DNA of 64,000 nt from Haliclystus octoradiatus (Eukaryota > Cnidaria > Staurozoa > Stauromedusae > Haliclystidae). The notes beneath the pieces are model-generated. The model made no database searches. It was given only the letters and a program-made list of their open reading frames with translations, and was not told where the DNA came from. Position 1 is the stretch's first letter. The number at the start of each line of letters is the position of its first letter. Position numbers and translations under genes: made by a program. The stretch lies in the NCBI GenBank assembly GCA_916610825.1, contig OU744448.1, forward strand, positions 19,571,032-19,635,031. Reading direction: 5' to 3'. Shown here piece after piece: positions 1 to 13,400 of the stretch.

Positions 1-885
1 CAATTTCAAAATTAGTTGAAAATAAATTGAAAAATGCGAGTATAGACCAGGAGATATAAAAGTACTACATGGTTCTAGGAATCTACAATTATAAAGGTTT
101 GTATACTTCATAATTTTTCAAGATGAGATGACATCGGCTAACCGTATGATATTTGGGAAATCTTAAATAATCAAAATTTGTTAGAATAATAAAAGTATTA
201 GTTAGTTATCAAATTTTGATACGTTCAAAATATTCATCAGTCAGTTTATGAATAGGTCAACAGACGATGTAACTTTATTTCGGACAGATAGACATTCAGG
301 AAATACTCTCAAAATAATGCCACGACAGACTGTAACATTTAATTAGGTTTGTGTCTGTATTTAATCAATGATTTTATGCACTGAACACTGAACAGATCAT
401 TATGGCACTATCCGCAACGAAAACATCCATGGTTAACACTAATTGCATTTTCACCAACATTAAATTTTAGACCCATGCCAAAACAATTATAATAACATAA
501 ATGTTAATTGCCTGTATAAAATAATTAAATATAATCAAAATCAATTTGTTTTTATAGTTTCACTTCTGGCTATTGGCATTTATATACTTATTAATAACTA
601 ATGAGAAATTGTTTAATGTAGATATTTAACCCTCAAATCAATGCAATGCATTTCTTGATCTTTGCTGCAGTCTGTATAGTTTTACACGATCAAATTTTAT
701 AAAAAAGAAGTTAATATTTCTACATGCGGTGGCTTGTAATGTCGAAACAGACTATTTCGGCGCCCCGGAAAATAGAACGTAAAATTACCTCATATGTCTA
801 CAATGCCATGCGTTTGATTATTTGTAATTTTAAACAATAGAAATTCCTTTTTATTGTTTCAAATAAGGTATTAGTTTGCTTTGTT
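1..885. other. 5' flank of the EGF/SEA gene, no gene seen
   Basis: AT-rich non-coding sequence. I see no open frame with splice signals, no tandem repeat and no recognisable mobile element. It probably holds distal promoter sequence for the gene that follows. Confidence 0.5.
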
Positions 886-893
886 TATAAAAG
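886..893 (+). promoter_or_regulatory. Putative TATA box of the EGF/SEA membrane-protein gene
   Basis: TATAAAAG lies about 185 bases before a good splice donor (at 1079) and about 370 bases before the chosen start codon. A start site 25-32 bases downstream would fall near 915-925. This is inferred from spacing and the consensus only. Confidence 0.4.
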
Positions 894-914
894 CGATAAC
901 ATTGTGTCCATAGG

Positions 915-1078
915 CAGCGCTACGACAACACTGTAAAAATAGGCAAGCTCATTTCCATCAAGTAGTTACACGAGGATTAAGCGTGGCGGGTGCAGCTTTT
1001 CAAATATATTACTAGCGAAGAAGAGCTTTATCATGCAATACTGCTTTCAAATTAAAGATTATTGAATATAGATAACCC
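915..1078 (+). other. Putative 5' UTR exon of the EGF/SEA gene
   Basis: The start is inferred from the TATA box. The end is a donor, CCC|GTGAGT, at 1078/1079. It would join a pyrimidine-rich acceptor ending in TTTTACAG at 1253, five bases before the start codon. The 175-bp intron is plausible, but only RNA can confirm this non-coding exon. Confidence 0.4.
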
Positions 1079-1257
1079 GTGAGTATGATCCTGGCATTAT
1101 TTAAAATCATAGGTTATTTAACGATAAAAATTGATATAATATAGATATTGTATTTTACATAATCACACATTTTTACTCTTGCGTAGCTTTTTATTTGCGA
1201 AATCTGCATTTCTGCTATATATTTTTGAATTCAATTTTACATTTCTTTTACAGAAAT

Positions 1258-4200
1258 ATGCATTTATCATCGCCATTCATTATGGATTCATTTCATCTAA
1301 TTTCAAGTTGGAAAACATATTTATACATTTTATTATTAGGTAAGTTTTTGAAACACAATGCCGGATTATTTAGATGTGATGAATTTGTCGGGGCACTTTT
1401 TAATCTATGAATTGAATTTCTTTGGAAATGCCATGTCATTGCTTTACGTAAGTTATAAGGAAATAAAACTCATCTTGTGTGATTGATAACTGTGATTGAT
1501 TGATAACTGTAGAAAACATTTCATAATTGCAACATGTAATTATTTAATTAAAAACCATAAGTTAAATAATTATTTGAATGCGTTATACGCAATACAACAT
1601 AGCAATTATTTCGCACAGTTACCATGAACCTTGAGAAAAAGATTACTGAATTGCAAATCACCTGTTTCGTAAACATGTTTAGAGATTAAAAGGAAAATGC
1701 TATTAAATCACCATTGTAGCCTATATCTATATTCTGCAACAAAACCATATTCCAATGCCGAATTGGATGTTGTTTTTGAATTCGTTATTACCTTTTCCAA
1801 AACACGAAGCATGATTTTTTTATACGCTATTATTTGCTAACCTGATATATGAATACTGGTCCCATATATGTTCCCATTGTATTAACTCAGCACCCTATCA
1901 TTTCAGTAATTACTTACACCACTCAAACTTTGCTAATGACGTACAAATAGCTTGTAAATATAAGACAAAATATCAAAATAAATGTTTAATTTTGTGAAAT
2001 CTATTTTTAGGATGATACATGATGATATAAAATGGAAATTGTTTATTTATTGTTTTTATTTAGTTTCGTGTTTGTTTAACTGCATGGGTGGCGCAGCTGT
2101 CTTGGTAACCAGTCCTTCCAGTTCTATAACTGTAAACTCTACAACGAACTCTACGATTCAGCCAACATCATCTACCGAAAACATTATCCCTTCAACCTCG
2201 TTCATAGTTTCAATTTCACCTTGTTCTCCCATGTACTGTTTAAATGGTGGTATGTGTATGGATGCGGGTGGATTTGCAGCATGCGATTGTCTCCCTGGTT
2301 TCTATGGTAACAGATGTGACGCAGGTAAGACAATGAACCTTTGAAAATGAATATATCACGTATTCGCTTTCAAGCAAAGACTATAGAGTAGAGGATCTAT
2401 TAGTATTCACAAAATGACGTCATTCATTTGGTTTGATATTGAAAATATCAATCAAGTACATATAAAAAGTTTCTACGGAAACTTGACGATAATACCGTAT
2501 TGTTCGTTGAAGTCAGCGCTGATCGTTTGATAAATCTTCGTTGATAAATAAGAACTCCAACTAGATAATATAATATCAGTTCAATCAGATATTTACCAGC
2601 TACACCTGTAGTATCAAATTCGTGAAAGTATCCAACTTACTGTTCGCTTAATTCGAAATGTTCAACTATCTGATCCATGATTTTGCAATTCATCTTTTGC
2701 AGTTGCCATGGCGTACAAGTTTACATACAGAATCACAAGTGCTACATTTGGATTAATGACACTGCAAAGCAATGTCAATTATTTCAGTGTTAACATTGAA
2801 GATTATGCAGCTCCAGTTACTGTTGCAATGACATCTGTGCTGCGGAATTTCGTAAGTAACAAACATTTTATTGTCCATCCGATATCCATGTTTTAATCCG
2901 ATTCTCTGTCAAACCTTTCTGCTCGAGTAGAATATTTAGCTTGCACGTCTTAGTATTTCAATTCTTGTTTTGCATCAACAGACTCGTGATTCTCTTTGGT
3001 CAGAAAAGGAATATCTTCGATCTATTTCCTACAGATTCAGGTAAACAGATAAACTAGTTAAATTGAATAATCTTCATTACGATTTATCTAATCTGTGAAC
3101 ATCATATAAAAATGGAATAAGTTCTGTCTACTAGAGGATGCAGCATCATCGATTCAAATTCCCATCAGGCTGAGTCTATAGGGATTTTCAGGATGACTAA
3201 CAGAGACAATATATCACATTTGCTGCTCAGCATTTTAATATCAATTTTTGTATTTTTCAGAGTTCAATCAGATGAAATTATCGCCGAGACAATCGTCGAG
3301 TTCCGTCGTAAAGTCAACACAAATGACGCAGCAACACGTTTGATAGATCTATTGAAGATTCAGGCAGGAGATGGTTCTCAATCTAGTGCTGCCGATGATT
3401 TGTCGTTTACAATGAACACCAACTCATTCCTTGTTGCAGGTTAGTGAATCATTATTACAGTGAACATTACATGTGTATAACATGCAGCCGACCGTGACAT
3501 CTTGATAAAGTGACCAATTTTTACAATTGACCTTAATATGCAGAACTAATTCAGAAATCGTCACTATAGCAGGTTTTACTGTATTCCTCATTAGATCTCC
3601 AGTCACACAAGGCATATATGGTTTTTAATGAATTGTATCCTCTTGATGCAGTGTGACTGAGTGACAAATTCCTTAATCAACACGCGTACTTACATGTCAA
3701 CTGTTGTTCTATTTAGATGTCAATGAATGCCAATTAAACAGCGCTGGTTACTGTGATGCTAATGCTGCGTGTACAAATACAGAAGGAGGGTACAGTTGCG
3801 CATGTAATAAAGGTTATGCTGGAAGTGGCTACCGATGTGTTCTTGATAACGACTCAAGTAAGTAATCAAACATTCTAACCATAACGTAGAATCTATATCA
3901 CCTGTTGATAGTAGCCACCTGCTTCTAACGTTCACCAAAATGCTATGGTTTTGTTGTCAAAATAATTTTCTTGCAAAATTACAATCTTCTACATAACTGA
4001 CCATCCCTTACCGCTCACCTGTTTAAGTGTCCATTGAACACATGATGTTGATTTAATAAGCTTCAGAATTCGGTTTTTAATAAGTTTTGATTATCTTCTT
4101 TCAGTGACTGCCATTAATGTTGACTTTATAATAATGCTATTTTTAATTTTATTTTAGTAAAAGAAGATGAGCTGAAGACAATCTATATCTGGGGTGGAAT

Positions 4201-5473
4201 AGTTGGTGTTATTTTATTGTGGATGTTCACTCTTGCCTGTTTTCTGCACAGACGCAAAGCTAAGCGAATGTAAGTTACCGACACTCTACTATAAACAAAT
4301 TCATTCAAGACCTTTATCAGATATCTGCATATAGCGTACGATCACATATCTGAATTTAGTTGTTTGTAGATATGATACAGCATGTGAAAGTAACATTTTG
4401 ACTCATTGGTTATTTGTCATTGTAATTGTACACGTTGTCTTGGTTTCCTTATTAGCTAACTTTGTTCCCTTTCCTTCCATAGTCGCAAGGCAAAGAAACG
4501 TCAAATGATAGAAGAAGAAGTTGGCCAAGAAGCTGGCATTTACAATAATAGCAAGGGTAACCTATTATTAGACCCAAATGCATTACCAGATGGCAGACGA
4601 ACACATTCCTTTTCATCAGAGGGATCGTTTGACAAACGCAGTGGCTCCAGTCCATCTCTCAGTGATAACAGGCGTGGTTCTGGTGTACCACCTGGTATTA
4701 AAGTTCCATCAGGAGATCGACGTGTGTCAAGTGGTTATTACAGCGACGGTTATTCAAATGGCGGTCGAAGTTCATCTCAATCGGTACTTAATATACCACC
4801 ACAGCACAGACACGGGAGCCGTTTATCAATCGACGAACAACGACGTGTTTCCGCTAGTCAAATTCCTGATGGGCGACCTCACCCTCCTGTAACCCGAATG
4901 AGTAGTGAAGGCAATCGGCGATACTCATCTGGTCATGCCCCAAGCCGTCGTGAATCATCTTCAACAAACGGCTCTGGTCATCGGCGAAGTGTCAGTAATG
5001 GAATGGTATCTATCGATGAGCAACGTCGGCTTTCTGCTTCACATGGTCCAATCGATCCACGCAAAGAATCAACAGCTTCGAGTAGAAGCGGTCAATTCGG
5101 CAATCATCTGGATGTACCACGGGGCAGAGGACCTCCAAGACGACCCAGCTCAGCAGAAGTGCCTACTTCACGGAAATCATTAGGAAACATATATGAAGAT
5201 CGACCCGCATCTAGTCACGGCGATCGATCCGCACAGTATCGTTCGCAGCAAGGACAGCAAGGACTTTATGCGAGAGATAGACGCCATACCGTCAGTCAGA
5301 TGGATAGGTATGGGAGTGATCCTGCTTATCCACAACACATGAACAGTATGCCATTACATTTACACGGCAGTCAACCTGATTTTATGGGACGCATGAATCA
5401 CGTGGGTGGCATGCAGTCTCTCAGTGTAAATAACTTACATAGCAACAGTCCAGTGCCTTTGCCTGATTATTAA
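1258..5473 (+). CDS. Type I membrane protein: signal peptide, EGF, SEA-like, EGF-CA, TM, RRxS-rich tail
   Basis: Eight coding exons: 1258-1339, 2064-2324, 2703-2851, 2982-3040, 3261-3439, 3717-3857, 4158-4269, 4483-5473. Phases agree at every junction and give 657 residues. The first exon ends in a hydrophobic run (YLYILLL) that continues into exon 2, forming a signal peptide. A Ser/Thr-rich stretch follows, then a six-cysteine EGF module (C-x5-CLNGG... CDCLPGFYG). Exons 3-5 resemble a SEA domain. Exon 6 is a calcium-type EGF beginning DVNECQ. Exon 7 has one transmembrane helix (IVGVILLWMFTLACF) followed by HRRKAKR as stop-transfer. The 330-codon last exon is a low-complexity tail rich in Arg, Ser and Gly with many RRxS motifs. 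An alternative start at 1982 would read through the acceptor of exon 2; I prefer 1258 because it supplies the signal peptide and fits phase. I do not recognise a named orthologue. A surface receptor or mucin-like adhesion protein is an inference. Confidence 0.8.
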
Positions 5474-5881
5474 TTAATGACTGCGTGGTACACAGTTGTA
5501 GTATGAGTTCATAAATATCTGTTTTCATATACAGACACATACTTAAATAGGACATTTTTAATTGAGGATCTGAGAGGCTTTTCTTTGCCGTGGATCAGCA
5601 TAGAAGTATAGTAATTACTCGGAATTGAATTATATGTGGAAATTGTAATTAAACAATGTTAGTACAAACACACGACATATATTAATTTGTAAATAGGTAT
5701 GCTCTATTTTCAATTCAAATTTTGTAAAAATGTGTCTCTTTTATTTTAACGCTTAGCGGGTAATCATTTTCTAAATTGTTTTTAAAATTTAATGTCTGTT
5801 GATAACGTTTATTACGATCGTCAAAAATGTGGTTGCTTATATCACGCTTAAATGTATATAGATAGAATTATTGCAATTGAA

Positions 5882-5887
5882 AATAAA
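5882..5887 (+). terminator. Polyadenylation signal AATAAA of the EGF/SEA gene
   Basis: AATAAA lies about 410 bases after the stop codon at 5473, followed by a T/G-rich stretch (TTGTTTTGTTTTG) about 25 bases downstream, as expected of a cleavage region. Confidence 0.6.
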
Positions 5888-6433
5888 CAGTTTGTATAAA
5901 TATACTAATTCATTGTTTTGTTTTGTTAGATGTTTATACATACAGAATCGTTATCCAACGGTTTCAGAGAAAATACGGCTACATATTACATGATGGGGCT
6001 AAAGGTTGCCAAACGAGAACTAACACAACTATATTAGATAATTTCACAAAAATGGAACGTGGAGTGAAACAAATCAGAGAATTCTCAGTGTTCAGAATTT
6101 TCAACTTTCCATCTATATAGTGTAGGACCATTTGTTAACACAATAATTCACCCATGCCAAAGATACCTTGATCAAAAGCATTAATTGCAGGCTATGCAAA
6201 TTAATATGGATAATCAGGCCATCATTTTGCGAATGAATCGCACTGCACACACTAAATAATCACAATATCATTTCACAACACATCCAGGCATATCACAAAG
6301 TCAACAACACAATGTGTACAATAAACACAACATTCTTGAAATTAATGACTTATTTAGGTAAATGTTTCTGAGTACATGGAATTATCGATTATACAATTCA
6401 ATTGATTTACAGTCGATGATCAGTTACAGTTAA
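5888..6433. other. Intergenic space between convergent genes
   Basis: The 3' ends of the EGF/SEA gene (+) and the UBR2 gene (-) face each other here. A 65-codon frame at 5923-6120 has no family resemblance and no splice context, so I treat it as chance. I did not find a clear AATAAA for the minus-strand gene, whose 3' UTR must lie in this stretch. Confidence 0.5.
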
Positions 6434-7419
6434 TCAAAAATCAGACCAATTATACGCATCTAAATTTCGTGCTTTTTCTTGCTGACGTGCAATGGTTTCT
6501 GGGATGTTATGTAAGCGCCATATATTCACCAATGATTCATATCGAACAGGAGAAAGGAAGAGGGGATTCCCTCGCCTGAGGAAACGAAAGAGAAGATACC
6601 AATACAAATTTACAGAAATATAGGAGGGTTAGAATGGCTGCTCATCAACTCAAAACATCCCCCGTCGATTTTCAGAGAAATTATGTAAATAATTTGTTTT
6701 AAAGATCACGAGGAAATCGTGCAACCGGATTGATAGAAAGGGTACGCATACAATTATGAGCGGCTATAAGTTAGTTGACAAATGATCAGCAAAGGGGAAA
6801 TCGGCAGAATTAATCGTCATCCTGAAATGCTTCTTAATTTCAAGGATTGATGGTTAATTAGAGTGAAACATTGCATCAGAATTTAATTTGACTGTGAATT
6901 AAAATCCACGCGTTATTTCATATCCAAATTAAATCAGATTTCGAAATTTGGCTAATTTAAGAAAACGGATATTTATCACTTGCAGTATGTTTCTGTTCAT
7001 ATTTACTGTGACTATACGTGGACTAAACACTCAGAACAGTGGTCGTGCGTGCGTCTCTCAACAATCTTGGTGAAGTAAACATTAATGCAGTACATATATA
7101 ATAAGTTGTTTACAACAATATACAGTATTTGACTTATTTAGCTTATTACCTGAATCCATGATCAGCTTCTCCATATTCATCCAGATAAGGTGGCGATAGA
7201 AAGCATCCCTTTGTCTTATTATACAGTAATAGAATTTCACAGTCTCTCACTTGGAAGAACATGCCAACACCATCACCACATCGTAATGAATGAGCAGTAC
7301 AAGCACCAACTTGTGTCCCATTGACATTTGACTGACAACAAAACCCTTGGGAACATAACATCTCACCACATATCAAACAGAGAGCAGGTGACCGGCTTGC
7401 ATCTCCACTCGACGGGCAC
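6434..7419 (-). CDS. UBR2: UBR2 exons 47-48: C-terminal Cys/His cap and stop
   Basis: Exons 7150-7419 and 6434-6575. Exon 47 encodes the C-terminal zinc cap: [32 protein letters not shown] and [17 protein letters not shown]. Exon 48 starts [10 protein letters not shown] and ends NWSDF followed by TGA at 6434-6436, matching the position of the vertebrate C-terminus. Confidence 0.93.
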
Positions 7420-10400
7420 CTACAAACCAAATATATTTCAACTGACTGGCGGCGTAAAAATTAAAGGTATATGAATAATGCATATCTATGAGATTTTGCT
7501 TTTTGATAAGTTTAGCTCAGAATATCAATGCAACAAGTTTTTCACAATGTTCCAACACATATCTTGAGCATTCTCAAGTGAATATTTTATTTATTAATTA
7601 TAAAATTAACAAAATTTATAGTAAAAATGTCTGTCCCTTGTGGGGGAATGTGCATGCAATAGTAATTAAAATATTAAATATAGAAGGAAATAAAATCAAT
7701 GATACAAAGCCAAGAAATGGAACTGTTGTATTTATTTTTTGAATGCGTTAAAGTCAATATAGAGGGAAATCTAACTATGAAAATTGTAACTATAGAATTG
7801 TTTTACAATGAAAAATTGAAAAAAGTTAAAAAAAACTCTAGCTCTATTTGAATCGCCTTGAACACTTAATGTTGGTTCGAGCTCACAAATGGTCCACATT
7901 TCATGAACTAAACAGTCCAATTTGTTTTTACATTTTCTTATAATTGTCATATACTTTTTACTATAAATTTGTAATTTTATAATTAATAAAAAATAGTCAC
8001 TTGAGAACGGCACAAGAAAACCAGTCGAAACGTTGTGTCAAACTTGATGTATTGATATTCTGTGTTAAAATACCTTTGAATAGGTGAATGACACATCCTT
8101 CCATGACCTCTTAACCTCCATTTGTCAGTGTATCTAATAGCTGATCACACGTGTTATCCCACTGACAGTCACATTAACTATGCAAAAAGATTTTACAGTC
8201 CGTGTACAATACATAGTTTGTAAGAAGAGATCATTACTGATAAATTAATTCCGTGACTGTAAATTTACATTATTATTGTGAATAGCAATTCAATTCAGGG
8301 GGCCTGAGTGTAGTGGCTAGTGCGTTGAAACTCGGCCCGCAGAGTCTTGGGTTCAATCCCTGGTAGAAGCACTGTAGGTAGGCTGGCGATAGAAAGGGCA
8401 TCTGACCATTAAAAGCACACACTCTCCAAAAACAATAACCAGCAAACCAACCATCCGGTGAAAAAAGCTACCACCTTACCCAGTTTATGGAAAAATGATA
8501 AATAAATAAAAACAACTACAAACCTGAATCCGGATGCTTGGTTGATACATTGACTGTAGTCATGTGGTAAATCAATCAACACCTTGTGTAATGGATGATG
8601 GAGACGATGGTCGACACTGCAACAATTATAATTATAGCGTTGACAGAAAGCTACAACGCACATACACAACACGAAACAAATTATTTTCCCTTCCAGGAAC
8701 CTACATTTTTATCGACAAATCTCATGAACGTTTTTCAGAACAAACATGCATGGTCCTTAAAATGTGGTAAATTTTCTAATTTGCAAAGTATTGATTTTCT
8801 TGAAAAGTTTTTCAGCTTTCCGTAAATCTGTTACAATGTAAACACACACGACACGAGATTTATACACACGAACAAGGCACATAACCTAACAACAGTGAGG
8901 ACTGAAGAAAGGCCAATGACAATCAGTAGGCCTGTAATGTGTGATAAACAATCAATATAAACTAAGTTTCAATTCGGGACTAGGAAACATAGTTGATCAA
9001 GGCTCTATATTCTAAAAGAAGGAAACATCACACGGACCACCGGGAGAGTGGATTACACTCGTTCATTCTTGACCAGAAATAGAAAGTTATCCAAGCATAA
9101 ACAATGAGTACTAACGGTTATTGGATACAACAATAATAGTGAGAGTATCTTCTTATTCTTATTACTTACGTGATAGGTTTCGGAGATATCATCCGTGATA
9201 ATGTCATTGGGGATGAACACCATCTAGAGAAATGATAAAAATAAAACAGGATACAGTACAATGGAAATCACCTGAAAGGACATTGCAATGCGTGATCTAA
9301 CCTTACATTTACTGCAGCTGAAACAGAGGAGGGATTTCAATAATGGTCCGACAAAAATGGGGATCTTGGGATCCTAGATTCAGGAAGACTAGACTAAATT
9401 CAGGAGAAAATTGATAATTTTCTGGTTATAGGACGAACCTCAACAAAAAATTCAGAAGAAAAGGTTGAAATGTTCTAAAATTCCAGAATGAATTATCTTT
9501 TATCGGACACTGATTTCGGACGTCGGACATAGTCGGACACTATTATTACTATTACAGTCGAACTTGCTTAATATCCCCACTCTGGTACGGATAAAAAGCG
9601 GGACATTAAGCGAGGTGGGATATTAAGCGAGGTAAGAATATGAGAGTTTGTATGGAGAATTAAAAATGGAAATCAGTCTTAAGTGGGGATATTAAGCAAG
9701 GTAGGACATTAAAAGAGGGGATATTAACCGAGTTTAACTGTATTACTATTATTACACACTATACCCAACAAATCTAAGTTGATGTTCCAATGGTCCATGC
9801 ATTTGACCTTGTTTACAAAGGGGAAGGATGACAAACAATCCGATGCAAATTTGTTTTTGTTTTTGTCACATTAATAGAGTTTTGGAAATGATGTTTGATT
9901 ATAACGCTGATTACTCCTCATTACGCAAGCTCCCTTTCCCGCTCCCTTATACTCCCTTCTATGCTAACACAAGCTCTTTTAATTGTCACCTTGCTATTTC
10001 ATTATCCTTGTAAACAGGGTATCCGGTCACGAAGCTGTGACTTCCAGCTTATTATTGGAATTGATCGGAAGGATTTAACTGAGATTCCACTATCGATTAG
10101 CTTGAGCGTCCTCCACAATCATTAAAGCACATTTGCGAAGTCATAATCTAGATTCTTACCGTTTCGCAATAGAATGGAGTGGCGATTGTGCTTCATCATT
10201 GGTGAATGTTCCTCTTAGCAATGCAATTGGATCGAGTGGTAATGAGAGATAAGAACAAAGAACTTGACGTTCAACATGAGCGGGCAAAGGATCGACATAA
10301 TCTAAAATAGAATAATTAAAGACATTGAAGTATTGAAGCTCCTTAATGCAGAAATGCTACACCTATTTCGACCAGCAAAATTACATATACATCGGTCAGA

Positions 10401-13400
10401 AACATGTAGTTACGGTCATAGCCAAAAGAAACACAAGGCCATGTGGTAATGGTCCAAAGCCCTAACAACTGCAACAAGGTCTTACTGCATTCATATGGAA
10501 TTTGGTTTGTCTCCGTGTATAAGGAGGGCTATAATGGAAGGAGATCCTGGCTATGATGAAAGGAGATCCTGGCTATGATGGAAGGAGATCCTGGCTATGA
10601 TGGAAGGAGATCCTGGCTATAATGGAAGGAGATCCTGGTTATGATGGAAGGAGATCCTGGCTATGATGGAAGGAGATCCTGGCTATGATGGAAGGAGATC
10701 CTGGCTATGATGGAAGGAGATCCTGGCTATAATGGAAGGAGATCCTGGCTATGATGGAAGGAGATCCTGGCTATGATGGAAGGAGATCCTGGCTATGATG
10801 GAAGGAGATCCTGGCTATAATGGAAGGAGATCCTGGCTATGATGGAAGGAGATCCTGGCTATGATGGAAGGAGATCCTGGCTATGATGGAAGGAGATCCT
10901 GGCTATGATGGAAGGAGATCCTGGCTATGATGGAAGGAGATCCTGGCTATGATGGAAGGAGATCCTGGCTATGATGGAAGGAGATCCTCCGTAAGATAAA
11001 CAACGTGTTGACTCAATTCTAAATGAGCCAAACATTTAAGAACCATTAGACAATTGTTGTTTTAACGACAAAAGTAAAGCGTATGTGTTACCTCGTAGGA
11101 CCAAAGGAGGGTCAACATTTGTTAAGTAACGAAAGAAAATTGCAGAACAGCGTAGAAAGATCTGTCTTTGACGAATCAAGACTTTAAGAAGAGAATTTAC
11201 ATCAGGCAATTTTGGAACCGACGACGAATTCCTGAATAAAAAGAAAACCAGAGTAACAATAGCGGAAACGTAGTAGGTTGTTGAAATATTAAGAGACATC
11301 GTAATGTATATCTTACCTAGCCAATGACTGGCATTGTAACAAAAGTGTTTGTAATTCAGATGTAACCATTGGATTGTTTTCTTCTGGGTTGAAAATGAAT
11401 TCTGAATGAAACAAATGGAAAGGGAATAAAATTAGGATGAGCGACACTAAAAGCGCAAGCAAACCATACAAAAGTTTCAATCATGGCTAAGGTTCTGAAA
11501 AATGTCATTCTTTATTAGAGATCGTATATTAAATAAACAAAAAGAAACGACGATATATTAGAGGTTATCGTAACAAAAATAGCCCAGAGGAGAATAGCTA
11601 CCAAGGAAATAAGAGAGAGTAGTATTAGTCCCTAACAGAAGCGTCATATCACTCTTTCGCTGTTACATAAATTTGCTACACAAAGATTGCTACGGATTAA
11701 GGTAGAAATATGGGTGAGAAAAAAATGAGTAAAAGTTACTTCACGAAACATTTTAAAAAATAATATCGCGAATTATCTTCTACACTGGGTACAAATATAT
11801 GTTTTAAACTACTGTAACCTGTACTGTAACTACTGTAGTAATTTATATGTGAACCACCTGATGTGTCAACTGGGTCATCGTGTTTGAAACTAAGCAGACA
11901 TTGAATTGTGATCATTGTATCAATCAATTGAATGAGATTATGATCAACAGCAGTTTGGAATTGATCTGATTCATCATGAGAAGCTGTTGGTGACAATAAA
12001 AAGGGCAATGCGAAGCGTAGATTGACCTGAAAACAAAACGATAGTGTGTAGTATGAGATAAAACGTGAATGATAGGTTAACCTGATGTTTTGCAATCTTT
12101 GAAAAAGCGTAAAAATTAGGCCAACTCAATCAGATTCAACAGAAATTCAAAACAGAACAGTCAGTTTGAGATTAGACTACACTCAACGAGCAGCAACTAA
12201 AATATATAGCACAACTTTCTAGCTTAATCGATAGAGAGAGAGAGGACATTGAAGGGGTATACATTACACATACCAATAGTATGCACTCGGGTATGCTTGC
12301 ACCATGCACCATATATAGTATGAACCGTATACACTTGCTCATAATGACCGCTATTGATATTATAGCCTTGTCCCATGGAAGACTCTAAGGAGGATCTGGT
12401 GATACCCATTAACCATGGATGTCGACGATGCATTATATAGTTTATATAGAAAATCAAGTGCACCAATAACTGACAAGCCGCAGATCATCAAGTGTTATAT
12501 TTACTCGTGAATATACCTTTGGAAACTTCAACTTGTGAATAAGACTTTGGAAACTCACTTATTGATCCTCAAATCACAAATTTCTGCGTCTAATCGATCA
12601 TCAGAAAATATCACAACACAATTAGAGTAGCCGTTTACGGTGGCCTTAATGGGTTGTGCTATACATTCTATAATTTATATTTCTGCCTGACATACCATTG
12701 CGCCAAACAGATTTAAATCAATGATTGATGGTGCGAATGAGGATGAAACATCATCATTTGTTATAACTACAAAAACAAGATAAGAACCACACATTGGATA
12801 AATTGGTAAGATATGAACTGATGAAATGAAAGCAAAGTAAACATCTATTGCCAATACGAGTGAATACAAATTCAATCATCACGTATAACGCATATAATGT
12901 AGTTACGTAACCCATTACATTACTAACTGATATTATAATGAACGATGGCTGTTGTAACAACCATTAAATCCCACATCATCAACAACACATACTTGATGAT
13001 TACACCGACATCGTAGCAATCAGTGATTAGTTAAAAATCACAACAAATCATGGCACTTGGTGATTGACAAACAACAATCACAGCCGATCATAGCAAACAA
13101 TAATTCAGTACTCAACAAGTAAATGGGATGTAAGGGTAACAATAAAATCAATACTAATCCAACAATGAATAGTACCGTAACAGGAGAGATATATCAAATT
13201 GAGGGATAAATTCGTAAAACCAATGTGGGATAATATTCACAAAGCATGCATCAAGCTGGTATTCAGAGGAATGAGGAAATCGTCCCAAAACCTTTGACCT
13301 TAATAACCTGGAAACCAGTAATGCAACAGTGTTTTTGCTCTGCTCAAGGATATTACGTGTCATCACGAGGTACAACCTCCATCGTATCCTGATGAAACTG

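Noticed and set aside
1982..2344. First exon starting at ATG 1982
   Set aside because: The frame is open from 1982, but a strong pyrimidine-rich acceptor at 2063 in phase with a signal-peptide exon at 1258-1339 gives a better model.
4578..4892. Alternative 104-codon frame inside the cytoplasmic-tail exon
   Set aside because: It is a shifted reading of the confirmed last exon, with no independent support.
5923..6120. 65-codon frame after the EGF/SEA gene
   Set aside because: It lies past the polyA signal, with no similarity and no splice signals that extend it.
8298..8372. Functional tRNA gene
   Set aside because: A and B boxes are present, but the acceptor stem does not pair well and the unit continues into a SINE body and tail.
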